Below are positions 19,053 through 30,188 of a stretch of 64,000 nucleotides of DNA, piece after piece. Within the stretch, counting starts at the first letter, position 1. Each line of letters starts with the position of its first letter. The position numbers and the translations under genes were made by a program. Below the pieces are notes generated by a model. That model had not been told where the DNA came from and made no database searches. It was given only the letters and a program-made list of their open reading frames with translations. Source of the stretch: AWTP1-13 sp963832445 (GTDB lineage: Bacteria > Pseudomonadota > Alphaproteobacteria > Rhizobiales > Hyphomicrobiaceae); the NCBI GenBank assembly GCA_963832445.1, contig CAWHUM010000010.1, positions 186,001 through 250,000 on the forward strand, written 5' to 3'.

Positions 19053-19196
19053 GAGCCGCGACGGCAGCTCCCGGTACTCATCTTCCGTTTGGGGCGATCA
19101 TCCGGAGTGTCCGGTCTTTGAGGTAAGTCGGCCGTGGAAAGTCGGCCTCCATGGCCGACCTTTTCGGGGGCACGATCGGGCCAGAGGTCGCGCGAA

Positions 19197-20186
19197 CTAC
19201 TTCGCCAGATCGAGCACTATGCGGCCGCGCACCTTGCCGGCGAGGATGTCCGGCGCCAGCGCCACGACATCGGATGCGGGCCGCGTCACGCTCATGGCCG
19301 CGAGCTTGGCCTTGTCGAGGTCGCGCGCGAGCCGGCTCCAAGCCTCGACGCGCGCCGCCTTCGGCGCCATCACCGAGTTGATACCCGCCAAGGTCACGCC
19401 GCGCAGGATGAACGGCGCCACCGACGTGGTGAGGTCCATGCCTTGGGCCAGCCCGCAGGCGGCGACCGTGCCGCCGTACTTGGTCATGCTGAGCACGTTG
19501 GCCAGCGTGTGGCTGCCGACCGCATCGACGCCGCCCGCCCAGCGCTCCTTGCTGAGCGGCCGCGCCGGCCCCGCCAGCTCCGCGCGATCGATGATCTCCG
19601 CTGCGCCGAGCCCTTTGAGGTAATCCGCCTCGCTTGCGCGCCCCGTAGAGGCGATCACTTGGTAGCCAAGCTTCGCCAGCAGCGCGATGGCGACGCTGCC
19701 GACGCCGCCGGCGGCGCCCGTCACCACCACCGGCCCGCTCGCGGGCGTCACGCCATGGCGCCCCAGCGCCAGCACGCACAGCATGGCGGTATAGCCCGCG
19801 GTGCCGATGGCCATGGCTTCGGCGGCCGAGAGTTGGGCCGGCTTTGCCACCAGCCAGTCGCCCTTGACGCGGGCTAGTCGTGCATAGCCGCCGAAGTGCG
19901 TCTCCCCGCATCCCCAACCGTTGAGGATCACCTCGTCTCCCGCCTTCCAGTCCTTGTGGGAGGACGTGACGACACGCCCGGCGAAGTCGATGCCCGGGAT
20001 CATCGGCCAGCGCCGGATGACCGGTGCCTTGCCCGTGATGGCGAGACCATCCTTGTAGTTGACAGTCGAATGGCTGACCTCGACCACCACGTCGCCTTCC
20101 ATCAGGTCGGCAACGGTCAGCTCCTTCCAGGCGAGGTCGGGGCCCTTCTCGGCTTTGGACGCAACCAGCGCCTTGAATGCTTGCAT
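19197..20186 (-). CDS. MDR-family NADPH oxidoreductase, AcuI/YhdH-like (acrylyl-CoA reductase type)
   Basis: A 329-residue zinc-independent medium-chain dehydrogenase. It has the Rossmann motif VVVTGAAGGVGSVAIALL, the YhdH/AcuI marks VNYKDGLAITGK and PGIDFAGRV, and GWGCGETHFGGYA. Characterised AcuI proteins reduce acryloyl-CoA to propionyl-CoA with NADPH, important in 3-hydroxypropionate and DMSP metabolism. I chose the ATG at 20186 because GGAG lies eight bases upstream. An in-frame TTG at 20192 is too close to that element. The gene stands alone. Confidence 0.88.
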   Translation of the reverse strand: MQAFKALVASKAEKGPDLAWKELTVADLMEGDVVVEVSHSTVNYKDGLAITGKAPVIRRWPMIPGIDFAGRVVTSSHKDWKAGDEVILNGWGCGETHFGGYARLARVKGDWLVAKPAQLSAAEAMAIGTAGYTAMLCVLALGRHGVTPASGPVVVTGAAGGVGSVAIALLAKLGYQVIASTGRASEADYLKGLGAAEIIDRAELAGPARPLSKERWAGGVDAVGSHTLANVLSMTKYGGTVAACGLAQGMDLTTSVAPFILRGVTLAGINSVMAPKAARVEAWSRLARDLDKAKLAAMSVTRPASDVVALAPDILAGKVRGRIVLDLAK

Positions 20187-20603
20187 GCTCAACGCTCCGG
20201 GACGGCTCGAGTGGTTGGGACAACGCTATTGGAGAGAGCAGAACCTAGCATGAACTGTGCTGTGCCTGCTCTGCAACAATCGGTTATGCCATGTGTTCTT
20301 GGATCTGACGATAGATAGATTAAGCACCAAAGCGGCGTTGTTTCGGACCTTTGCAGACGTGTCCGGGTATAGTTTGGTTAATTCGCTGCGTTGTTCGGTA
20401 TTTTCCCGTGCATAACCAGGTATTTCATGTGTCTGTTCGGCATCAACGCTGCGGCGTCTGGGAAACTACAGGCAAGACCCAAGTTGAATGCAGTGCAGCA
20501 TTCGAAATTGCTTGGCTTCCGGCCGAAGCATCCCTAACCTCTCGGACTTGGCGCCGCACATTCGGCGCCGGAGAGCCGGCTCGTCCCGGCAAAGGAAGCC
20601 CAG
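20187..20603. other. Intergenic region upstream of the microprotein
   Basis: These 417 bases are less GC-rich than the surroundings and contain no credible gene on either strand. A perfect 7-base hairpin (20550-20556 with 20563-20569) lies about 20 bases before the ribosome-binding site of the microprotein. Promoters for the divergent acuI-like gene and the microprotein are expected here. Confidence 0.45.
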
Positions 20604-20687
20604 ATGGAACTGAGGATGAGGCTCAACGTGCTCGCCGCCATCGTCTCCTTCGCCTTCCTTACTGCCATCGTATTCGGCATGTTCTGA
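20604..20687 (+). CDS. 27-residue membrane microprotein
   Basis: ATG at 20604 preceded by AAAGGAAG at suitable spacing. The 27 codons encode a short basic N-terminus (MELRMRLN) and one hydrophobic helix (VLAAIVSFAFLTAIVFGMF) that reaches the stop. About 75 bases downstream is a very strong terminator hairpin. Ribosome-binding site, single helix and terminator together make a complete miniature gene. Similar short single-helix proteins occur in other Hyphomicrobiales as far as I recall, but the function is unknown. Confidence 0.55.
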   Translation: MELRMRLNVLAAIVSFAFLTAIVFGMF

Positions 20688-20761
20688 GATTGGAGGCGAG
20701 CACAGGGATCGACCTCGGAAACGCAAGTCGATCCAGATCCGACCAATCTCTTGGAGTGCAA

Positions 20762-20792
20762 CAAAGGCGCGGGGTCGCACCCCGCGCCTTTG
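20762..20792. terminator. Strong bidirectional hairpin terminator
   Basis: A perfect 14-base-pair stem (20762-20775 with 20779-20792) closes a three-base loop. It begins CAAAGGCGCGGGG and is followed by TGATTTT on the plus strand. The A-rich and T-rich outer ends allow it to work in both directions. It can end the microprotein transcript (+) and the convergent membrane protein transcript (-), whose stop is at 20818. Confidence 0.8.
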
Positions 20793-20817
20793 ATTTTCGC
20801 GATGTCGAAACTTACGA

Positions 20818-21168
20818 CTAACGTCGAATGTGATAGCCGAGCACCGCACCGATCAGCGGATAGGCAAGCACCGGAATTTGCCGCATCGGCCGGCCGAGGT
20901 CCGGGAAGAACCCAGGCAGCCACAGGATCAGCGCCGCGCCGATCAGGGCGACGACAACCGATGTCACGAGCGTCGTGCTCGAAGGCATCGAAGTTTCCCG
21001 CAGCACCTGGCTCATGACCAGGCCGACGAGCCACACGAGAACGGCGAACACCAGAGCGTAGACGAACAGCTGCAGCCCGCCGAAGCTTGGAATGAAGCGA
21101 ACGATCTCAGGCCCTGCGTACCACGCTATGGCGAGCTGCAGCGCCAGAAGCACCAGACGTGAAAGCAT
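20818..21168 (-). CDS. Integral membrane protein, hypothetical (116 aa)
   Basis: The ATG at 21168 follows a GGGAGGGG element. The protein has about four hydrophobic segments: LSRLVLLALQLAIAWYA, LFVYALVFAVLVWLVGLVM, LVTSVVVALIGAALILWL and IPVLAYPLIGAVLGY, ending HIRR. It looks like a small polytopic inner-membrane protein. I recognise no functional motif. It is transcribed convergently with the microprotein and shares the hairpin at 20762-20792. Its own promoter lies in the short gap toward the TRAP binding protein gene. Confidence 0.65.
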   Translation of the reverse strand: MLSRLVLLALQLAIAWYAGPEIVRFIPSFGGLQLFVYALVFAVLVWLVGLVMSQVLRETSMPSSTTLVTSVVVALIGAALILWLPGFFPDLGRPMRQIPVLAYPLIGAVLGYHIRR

Positions 21169-21308
21169 ATCCCCTCCCCAACACACTACGCCCCTCGGCC
21201 GCCTCCCCGGCAAAACCTCGAGGTCATGCCTGCCAAGCTATCAGGCTGCCTTGTCGCGCGCGAGCGCGCGATGGCCGCGGGGGTCGATAGCACGCTTGCG
21301 GTGCGGGG

Positions 21309-22328
21309 CTAGCGCTTGCCGCTGTCGATGAAGCTGCGCAGCAGCGAATCGAACAGGTCCGCCGTTCTCGGGCTGATCGACCTGTACCTTTTCCAGGGCC
21401 CTTCCTTGGCGATCAGGAGCCAGTCAGCATAGTCCTGGAACGCGAGCGGCTGCACCTTCACGCCCGCCTTGTTGAACACGTCGATCGCCGCCTCCTGCGA
21501 CTCGCGCTGACTGGCCTCGAAGTAGATGTCGGAGGCAGCCGCCGCCTCCTCCAGCGCCTGCCGCTCGGCATCGCCCAGCTCTTCCCAGACGGCCTTGGAG
21601 ATCAGCACAGGCATGAACACCGTGAGCGTGCTGTGGCCTCCCACCGTCACGGATTTGGCGAACTCGTGAAAGCGAAGGCTGACGAACAGCTCGAACGAGT
21701 TCTGCGCAACGTCCAGCTTGCCCGCCTGCATCGCCGAGCGGACTTCGGTCAGCGGCATGTCGGTGATCTTGGCCCCTGCCGCGGCAAGCATGCTGTTGAA
21801 GTCCTTGCCGCCGCCGCTGCGCGCCGTCATGTCTTTGATGCTGGCGGGACCCGTGATGGGGTGCGTGCGGCTGGCCATGCCACCGTCGAGCCACCACCAG
21901 GTGAGGATGCGAAAGCCCTTCTCCTCGCAAAGCCGCTGCAGCTTCTCCTCGAACTCGGAGCCTTTGAGCAGCGCGGCGACTTCTGCGTTGGACGGTACGC
22001 CAGGCAGAGTGACGACGGACAGTTCGGGAATCTTCGCCGAGGCATAGCCCATCGGGTAGATCGTCATGTCGATCTTGCCTTCGAGCATTGCCTCGTACTG
22101 CTCGGTCGGCGGGATCTTGAGGGACGAGTTGGGATGGATCTTGATTGTCAGGCCGGGAACCCGCTTCTTCACCTCGGCGGCGAGCACCCGGGCGGCCTTG
22201 TGGCGCGCGTCGCTCTCCGGCAATTGGTGCGACAGCCGCAACTCGCGCGTAGCCGCGCTCACGGATGCCATTGGCGCCACCAGCGCTGCTACAGCGCAGA
22301 TGGCGGCCAGCCATTTCGATGACCGCAT
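21309..22328 (-). CDS. TRAP transporter substrate-binding protein (DctP family), orphan
   Basis: A 339-residue periplasmic protein. Residues 1-25 are a signal peptide (WLAAICAVAALVAPMASVSA). The mature domain begins ATRELRLSHQLPESDARH and contains the family segments LVGKIDM-like EGKIDMTIYPMGY and AMQAGKLDVAQNSFELF. DctP proteins bind carboxylates or other organic acids and deliver them to DctQ/DctM membrane subunits. None of these is encoded nearby, so the partner must be elsewhere or lost. I chose the ATG at 22328 because it starts a good signal peptide after a GGGGGCAGGGG element. Confidence 0.88.
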   Translation of the reverse strand: MRSSKWLAAICAVAALVAPMASVSAATRELRLSHQLPESDARHKAARVLAAEVKKRVPGLTIKIHPNSSLKIPPTEQYEAMLEGKIDMTIYPMGYASAKIPELSVVTLPGVPSNAEVAALLKGSEFEEKLQRLCEEKGFRILTWWWLDGGMASRTHPITGPASIKDMTARSGGGKDFNSMLAAAGAKITDMPLTEVRSAMQAGKLDVAQNSFELFVSLRFHEFAKSVTVGGHSTLTVFMPVLISKAVWEELGDAERQALEEAAAASDIYFEASQRESQEAAIDVFNKAGVKVQPLAFQDYADWLLIAKEGPWKRYRSISPRTADLFDSLLRSFIDSGKR

Positions 22329-22514
22329 TCCCCTGCCCCCTCGGAACACAAGCGTTGCGTCCCGCACCCACTTTGGCAACGCTGCGAGCAAGCAGGCGAT
22401 GCCCCCCAAGACGAGACGAAAGATACAAATTGAGGCCAACGCGAGGCGCCCGCGGCGGTAGCGGGTCAGCCATCTCACAACCGGGGACCCGGGCCAGGTG
22501 CAGCCGACGGGACG

Positions 22515-25207
<2,693 letters not shown>

Positions 25208-25211
<4 letters not shown>

Positions 25212-26425
25212 CTTTGGTGCACTCCAACCGCGCCCCAAATTGTCATCCTCGGGCTTGTCCCGAGGATCCAACTCTCCGCGAACGCCGGAGCAAGCTGATG
25301 GATGGATGGCCGGGACAAGCCCGACCATGACACCCGCCGTGATGTTGATTGGTTGTTCATGGTCACCCGTGCACGAACGGCTCTAGGCCGGCGAGGCGCA
25401 TGCTTGCGCTCGATCCTGGGCACCTTGCGCGGCGGGTACTTCTCCACGTGCGCCTTGATCTCGGCGATGTGCTCGGGCGTGGAGCCGCAGCATCCGCCGA
25501 CAATGTTGAGGAGACCTTCCTTGGCCCAGGGCCCGAGCTGGCAGGCCATGTCGTGCGGGCCCTCGTCGTATTCGCCCATGGCGTTGGGCAGGCCGGCGTT
25601 GGGATAGGCGATGGTGAGCGTTTCGGCCACCGCTGCGATCTCGGCCAGATACGGCCGCATCAGCTCCGCCCCAAGCGCGCAGTTGAGCCCCACCGCGAAC
25701 GGCTTCAGGTGGCGGATGGAGAAGTAGAAGGCCTCCGGCGTCTGGCCGGAAAGCGTGCGCCCCGAGCGGTCGGTGATGGTGCCGGAGATGATCAGCGGCA
25801 GCTCCACGCCCGTCTCGTCGAAGGCTTGCAGCACGGCAAAGCCCGCCGCTTTGGCGTTCAGGGTGTCGAAGACGGTCTCGATCAGCAGCCCGTCGACGCC
25901 GCCTTCGATCAGCGCACGCGCCTGCTCGCCGTAGGCCTCCACCAGCTCATCGAAGGTGATGCCGCGGAAGCCTGGATTGTTGACGTCCGGCGAGATAGAG
26001 GCCGTGCGGTTGGTGGGTCCCAGCGCGCCGAATACCAAGCGAGGGTGATCCGGCGTCGCCTTCATCGCCGCATCGGCGGCCGCGCGTGCGAGCTTGGCTG
26101 CGGTGAGATTGATCTCGTACGCCAAGTCCTCCATGCCATAGTCGGCGAGCGAGATGCGTTGCGCGTTGAAGGTGTTGCTGGAGATGATGTCGGCGCCGGC
26201 ATCGAGGTAGCCCTTGTGGATCTCGGCGATCGCCTGCGGCCGCGTCAGCACCAGCAGATCGTTGTTGCCCTTGACGGACTTGGCATGGTCGGCAAAGCGC
26301 TGCCCCCGAAAGGTCTCCTCGTCGAACTTGTAGCGCTGGATCATGGTGCCCATGGCACCGTCGATGATCAGGATGCGCTTCCCCGCCGCTTCCTTGAGCG
26401 CGGCGATGCGTTGTTCGCGGGTCAT
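25208..26425 (-). CDS. metH: Methionine synthase, homocysteine-binding part (split MetH, N-terminal)
   Basis: A 405-residue ORF. Residues about 1-345 are the homocysteine S-methyltransferase barrel: DGAMGTMIQRY, SSNTFNAQRISLADYG, and zinc cysteines in GLNCALG and VGGCCGSTPEHI. It transfers the methyl from cobalamin to homocysteine in complex with the other half. The last 50 or so residues (after PRIERKH) do not belong to the domain. They are encoded by a palindromic repeat at 25241-25332 and its flanks. The start at 26425 overlaps the metF stop by four bases. Confidence 0.94.
25241..25332. repeat. Palindromic repeat element inside the metH split
   Basis: About 92 bases bounded by TGTCAT and ATGACA. 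The left arm is itself a perfect 9-bp hairpin (25245-25253 with 25259-25267, loop CTTGT). The right arm is a similar imperfect hairpin (25307-25327). The two arms are inverted copies sharing the 14-base core TCGGGCTTGTCCCG. It is read through in frame by the metH N-terminal ORF. The same core recurs once more at 55142-55155. Confidence 0.75.
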
Positions 26426-27354
26426 GCCTCGACTGCCTCCTTGCCGGGAGCGGGCGCGCCAGCCGGCGATGGCCGCAGACCCAGCAGATGGCAGATGGCA
26501 TAGACGAGGTCGGCGCGGTTCAGCGTGTAGAAGTGGAACTGCCGGATGCCTTGGTCGACGAGATCCATCACCTGCTCGGCCGCGACCGCCGCGGCAACCA
26601 GGTGTGTCGTCTGCGGATCGTCGTCCAGGCCGTCGAAGCGGCGCGCCAGCCATGACGGCATGCTGGCACCGCAGCGGGCGGCAAAGCCCGCCACCTGCTT
26701 GAAATTGTGGATCGGCACGATGCCCGGCACCACCGGCGCCCAAATGCCGCGCGCCCGCGCCGCTTCCAGAAAGCGCAGGTAGTGGGCGTTGTCGAAGAAG
26801 AACTGGGTGATGACGCGTCCAGCCCCCGCATCGACCTTAGCTTTGAGGTTGTCGAGATCGGCGGCCTGCGTCGGGCTGTCGGGATGCATTTCGGGATAGC
26901 CGCCGACCGAAATCTCGAAATTGGCGATGCGCTTCAAGCCGGCGACCAGGTCGGCGGCATTGGCGTAGCCGCCAGGGTGCGGCTCGTAGCGGGTGCCCGT
27001 ACCAGTCACCGGATCGCCGCGCAGAGCCACCACGTGACGCACGCCCGCTGCCTTATATGCGCGGGCCACCGTGTCGACCTCGTCCTTGGTGGCGTCGACA
27101 CAGGTGAGGTGCGCGGCCGGGATGAGCGCCGTATCGCGGGCCAGCTTGGCAACGGTCGTATGCGTGCGCTCGCGTGTGGAGCCGCCGGCGCCATAGGTGA
27201 CCGAGACGAAGCGCGGCGCAAGCGGTTCCAGCCGTCGGATGGCCGCCCACAATGCCTCCTCCATCTTCTCCGTCTTGGGCGGGAAGAACTCGAAGGAGAC
27301 GCTGATGTCGCCGTCACCCAGCAGGCGGCTGCGGCGTTCGGATACCTTGTCCAT
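26422..27354 (-). CDS. metF: 5,10-methylenetetrahydrofolate reductase MetF
   Basis: A 310-residue FAD-dependent TIM-barrel enzyme that makes methyl-tetrahydrofolate for MetH. Family segments are VSFEFFPPKTEKMEE at the N-terminus, VSVTYGAGGSTRERT, HLTCVDATKDEV, ALRGDPV and the FAD-region EISVGGYPEMHP. ITQFFFDNAHY follows. It starts at 27354, sharing one base with the stop of the regulator (TGATG), and ends overlapping metH by four bases. The regulator, metF and both metH parts are therefore one tightly coupled operon. Confidence 0.96.
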   Translation of the reverse strand: MDKVSERRSRLLGDGDISVSFEFFPPKTEKMEEALWAAIRRLEPLAPRFVSVTYGAGGSTRERTHTTVAKLARDTALIPAAHLTCVDATKDEVDTVARAYKAAGVRHVVALRGDPVTGTGTRYEPHPGGYANAADLVAGLKRIANFEISVGGYPEMHPDSPTQAADLDNLKAKVDAGAGRVITQFFFDNAHYLRFLEAARARGIWAPVVPGIVPIHNFKQVAGFAARCGASMPSWLARRFDGLDDDPQTTHLVAAAVAAEQVMDLVDQGIRQFHFYTLNRADLVYAICHLLGLRPSPAGAPAPGKEAVEA

Positions 27355-28385
27355 CAACCTATCCGCTCCAGGTTGCGTTTGCTGGCCTCTGTCTTGGCGC
27401 CCGCCGACGCCCGGCCGGCTAGCCAAAGGGAAACGGTGAGCTTGTCCTGTCTGCCGTCGTCGGCCGCCGGCAGATCGCGCGTCTCCGTCACCTGCAGTCC
27501 GAGGTCGGAGAGCCACTGGGCAACGACCGGCCCGGCAAATCCCAGCCGCTGGTGGGCGTACTCTTCGCGCAGGAACTCGAGCTCGTGCGGGGCGAAATCG
27601 ACGATCAGCAGGCGTCCGCCCGGCGCCAGCACGCGCGCGGCCTCGCGGATGGCGGGCTGCGGGTCGCTCAGGAAGTGCAGGACCTGGTGCATGACCACGG
27701 CGTCGGCGGACTGGTCGGCCAGCGGCAGGTCGCAGATGTCACCCTGGCGCACCTGTACGTGGCCGAGGCCCGTGCGCTCCAGGTTGGCGCGTGCATACGC
27801 GAGCATGGCAGGGCTGAGGTCGAGGCCGATGCCGCGGCGATAGCGGGACGCGAACAGCTCCAGCATGCGGCCCGTGCCGGTACCCAGGTCCACCAGCAGG
27901 TTGAACGGTCCCGGGCCCAGGGCAGTGGACACGGCCTGCTCCACGTCCGCGTCCCCGGCGTGCAGGGCGCGGATACGGTCCCAGTCCCCGGCATGGGCCT
28001 GGAAGTAGGTCTGCGCCGCCTCCTGCCGCTCCGCCTTGACCGCGTCTGCGCGCCTGCGATCGCGCAGCAGCGCCGGATCGCTCTTGGAGAGGCCGCCGAG
28101 AATGTGCTGGGCGACCTCGCGCCCTTGTCCCTCCGCTGCGAGGCGGAAGTAGACCCAGCTGCCCTCGGGTGCCCGCTCGACAAGCCCCGTCTCGGTCAGC
28201 AGCTTCAGGTGGCGGCTGATGCGGGGCTGGCTTTGCCCCAAGATGCGCGTCAGGTCTTTCACGTTGAGCTCGCCATGGGCGAGCAGCGCAATGAGACGCA
28301 GGCGCGTGGGCTCTGCGGCGGCCTTGAGTATGCCTACCGCCGACGCGAGGCTCAGCGCTGAGCTTCCATAAGGATCACTCGACAT
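27354..28385 (-). CDS. ArsR-family regulator fused to a SAM-dependent methyltransferase domain
   Basis: A 343-residue two-domain protein. Residues about 10-95 are an ArsR winged helix (LKAAAEPTRLRLIALLAHGELNVKDL, then SQPRISRHLKLLTETGLV). Residues about 140-330 are a class I methyltransferase fold with motif I LLVDLGTGTGRMLELF. It heads the metF-metH operon, so SAM or S-adenosylhomocysteine is the likely ligand, as in SahR-type regulators. I chose the ATG at 28385 over 28397 because the -10 element and part of the operator overlap the upstream ATG. With this promoter the transcript would be almost leaderless. Confidence 0.85.
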   Translation of the reverse strand: MSSDPYGSSALSLASAVGILKAAAEPTRLRLIALLAHGELNVKDLTRILGQSQPRISRHLKLLTETGLVERAPEGSWVYFRLAAEGQGREVAQHILGGLSKSDPALLRDRRRADAVKAERQEAAQTYFQAHAGDWDRIRALHAGDADVEQAVSTALGPGPFNLLVDLGTGTGRMLELFASRYRRGIGLDLSPAMLAYARANLERTGLGHVQVRQGDICDLPLADQSADAVVMHQVLHFLSDPQPAIREAARVLAPGGRLLIVDFAPHELEFLREEYAHQRLGFAGPVVAQWLSDLGLQVTETRDLPAADDGRQDKLTVSLWLAGRASAGAKTEASKRNLERIG

Positions 28386-28392
28386 GTACTCA

Positions 28393-28420
28393 AGCATATA
28401 AAGATATCTTTATGTGTCAA
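28393..28420 (-). promoter_or_regulatory. Promoter of the regulator-metF-metH operon
   Basis: On the minus strand, TTGACA (28420-28415) is followed after 16 bases by TATGCT (28398-28393). The -35 is perfect and the -10 matches four of six positions. The predicted start of transcription, near 28386, is within a base or two of the ATG at 28385, so translation may be leaderless. The spacer is almost entirely the palindromic operator. Confidence 0.6.
28395..28416. promoter_or_regulatory. Palindromic operator, ArsR/SahR type
   Basis: A perfect 16-base palindrome ATAAAGATATCTTTAT at 28398-28413. It extends to 22 bases with one mismatched pair. It fills the spacer between -35 and -10, so a bound dimer would block RNA polymerase. 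Position and symmetry suit the ArsR-methyltransferase encoded immediately downstream. Confidence 0.75.
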
Positions 28421-28678
28421 GAGGAATATGGGAATGGTCCCACGGAACCTCGGTGGCTGCTCTCGCCAGCATGAACGTTGCGGCCACAGGTTCGCCACAG
28501 GCGTTAAGCCTGCGGTAAGCCTCCCTGTTTACGGTTGCAGGTCTCATCCGACCATTCATGGAGCTGAGGCCCATGTCGCAGGCTGCATCTGTCGTCGTTT
28601 GCGCCGTCTCCCTTCCGCAGCCTGCCGTTCGAGGTCGAGCACAAGTCGTCCCGCACCGCCGCCATCGTCCAGATCGCG

Positions 28679-29203
28679 TTGCTGGTGCCGGTGCTGGCCA
28701 TGGTGGTGCTGCCGATCGTTCTGGTGGTGACGTTCGCTTCCCACGATCTCTGGGAGGCCATCACCCACAAGCCGCTGCCGGCCACGATCCTTGGCGCCGG
28801 CCTCATCGCCTGGTTGGGATTGTTGCTGATGCCCGCCAAGCGCCTGATCCTCGAGTTCGGCAATCGCCGGCGCGTCAAGGTCGGTGCCGAGCGTGTAATG
28901 GTCGACGACAAGGGATTGTTCCGCTCCAGCCATTGGTCAGCGTCGTTGAGCGAGTTCAGCGGTATTGCGCATCATATGCGTGCGACGCTGTCGGGCGTGC
29001 GTCACGAGCTGGTTCTGGTGCATCCCGTGCGCGACCGGTCCGTGCTGTTGCTGGCGGCAAACGCGATCGGCCAGTCCACCATCGAGCAGGCCGCGCACTT
29101 GTTTCGCCTTCCGCAGGTGCCGGCGCATCCTCTGCATCGCATCAGCCAGCGCGATTTCGACTCCTCGGTTGTCGAGGCATTGACCGAGCCGCAGACGGCC
29201 TGA
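28679..29203 (+). CDS. Two-helix membrane protein, hypothetical (DUF2244-like layout)
   Basis: The frame encodes two hydrophobic segments (VPVLAMVVLPIVLVVTF; PATILGAGLIAWLGLLLM) followed by a soluble domain of about 110 residues. I recognise no catalytic motif. The start is unresolved. The annotated TTG at 28679 would cut into the first helix. The frame is open back to 28568 and reads protein-like (LPFEVEHKSSRTAAIVQ), but without any ATG or GTG. An ATG at 28573 lies in another frame, so either a rare CTG start (28583, 28589 or 28622) or a missing base must be assumed. Confidence 0.55.
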   Translation: MLVPVLAMVVLPIVLVVTFASHDLWEAITHKPLPATILGAGLIAWLGLLLMPAKRLILEFGNRRRVKVGAERVMVDDKGLFRSSHWSASLSEFSGIAHHMRATLSGVRHELVLVHPVRDRSVLLLAANAIGQSTIEQAAHLFRLPQVPAHPLHRISQRDFDSSVVEALTEPQTA

Positions 29204-29306
29204 GTTGTACCCGCTGATATCGCTCCGGCCCGCCCGGTCTTGGGCTCAGGCGCCAAAGGTCGAGCTTTGCGCATTTGCCCTCGAGTTGGGCAAGGAAAGC
29301 AATTCG

Positions 29307-29330
29307 GCGCTTTCCTGCGTCGGAAAGCGC
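29307..29330. terminator. Hairpin after the membrane protein gene
   Basis: A perfect 9-base-pair stem (GCGCTTTCC, 29307-29315, with 29322-29330) and six-base loop, about 100 bases after the upstream stop codon. No T-run follows, so intrinsic termination is uncertain. Confidence 0.35.
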
Positions 29331-29487
29331 AGCACGTTAATCCAGCTTCTCTTTTTCGCCACACTGCCGCGTTAGCGCCGCAGGCAGCAACCACGAACCG
29401 GTAAGCGCTTTGACCCCGGGGCACATTCATGGTCAAAGTTTGCGGACATTCGGGTGCTGCGTAGCAACGACGGGGGACAGCAAGCGC

Positions 29488-30114
29488 ATGACCAGCCTTT
29501 TCGGCATCGTGGGCCCGGGCCTGCTCTCATCGAGGTCGCGCAACCTGAGGCGAGTTGTTCTCGGTTGTATGTGCGCAATCCTCTCGCTGCTCGCGATGCC
29601 GTCAGCGCCCGCCGTGGCGGCCGACCCGGCAGTTAAATTCATGGCGCAGGTCGGACGCGAGCTGGTGGCAGCCGCGCGCACGCGCTCTCCCGGCGTGATG
29701 TCGGCCACGATTCAGCGCTACGGCGACGTTTCCTACATCGGGCTGTTCTCGCTCGGCGCCTATCGCACCCTGCTGTCGGAGTCGGAGAGGAGTACCTACT
29801 ACGCCGGCATGGTGCGTTTCATCGGCCGGTATGCGGCAAATGAAGCGCCGAAGTACCAGGTGGCCAAGGTGGAGTGGGCCAACCAGAGCGTGCGCGGTGC
29901 CAGCGGCATCATGGTGGACAGCACCATTACGCTTACCGACGGCAGCAGCTACGACGTGCGCTGGCTGCTCACACGCTATGGCTCCAGCTACCGGGTGCGC
30001 GACGCGATGGTGCTGGGCCTCTGGATGACACCGTTCCTCAAGAAGCTGTTCGAGGACTACATCGCCCAGAACGGCGGCAACCCGCGCGCGCTGGTGGCCG
30101 CGCTCAATCGATGA
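29488..30114 (+). CDS. MlaC/Ttg2D-family phospholipid-transport substrate-binding protein
   Basis: A 208-residue exported protein. The start at 29488 gives a long signal peptide with basic n-region and hydrophobic VVLGCMCAILSLLAMPSAPAVAA. The mature part shows MlaC-like features: FMAQVGRELVAA near the start, YAGMVRFIGRYAA and TLTDGSSYDVRWLLTRYGSSYRVRDAMVLGLWM, ending in FEDYIAQNGGNPRALVAAL. MlaC proteins carry lipids across the periplasm between MlaA and MlaFEDB. No other mla gene is nearby. Hopanoid-associated relatives exist, but no hpn gene is seen here. Confidence 0.75.
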   Translation: MTSLFGIVGPGLLSSRSRNLRRVVLGCMCAILSLLAMPSAPAVAADPAVKFMAQVGRELVAAARTRSPGVMSATIQRYGDVSYIGLFSLGAYRTLLSESERSTYYAGMVRFIGRYAANEAPKYQVAKVEWANQSVRGASGIMVDSTITLTDGSSYDVRWLLTRYGSSYRVRDAMVLGLWMTPFLKKLFEDYIAQNGGNPRALVAALNR

Positions 30115-30188
30115 GCCGCTTGACCCGCTAGCCGCCTTGGACGCCAGAGCCGCTGGTGTCCCAATTCGCGCATTGCGCTCCCGCGTGC

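Noticed and set aside
20466..20849. Minus-strand frame over the microprotein region
   Set aside because: It runs through the terminator hairpin and lacks a ribosome-binding site or recognisable protein sequence.
25347..26503. Plus-strand frame opposite metH N-terminal part
   Set aside because: Low-complexity translation with no motif. The minus-strand homocysteine domain is clear.
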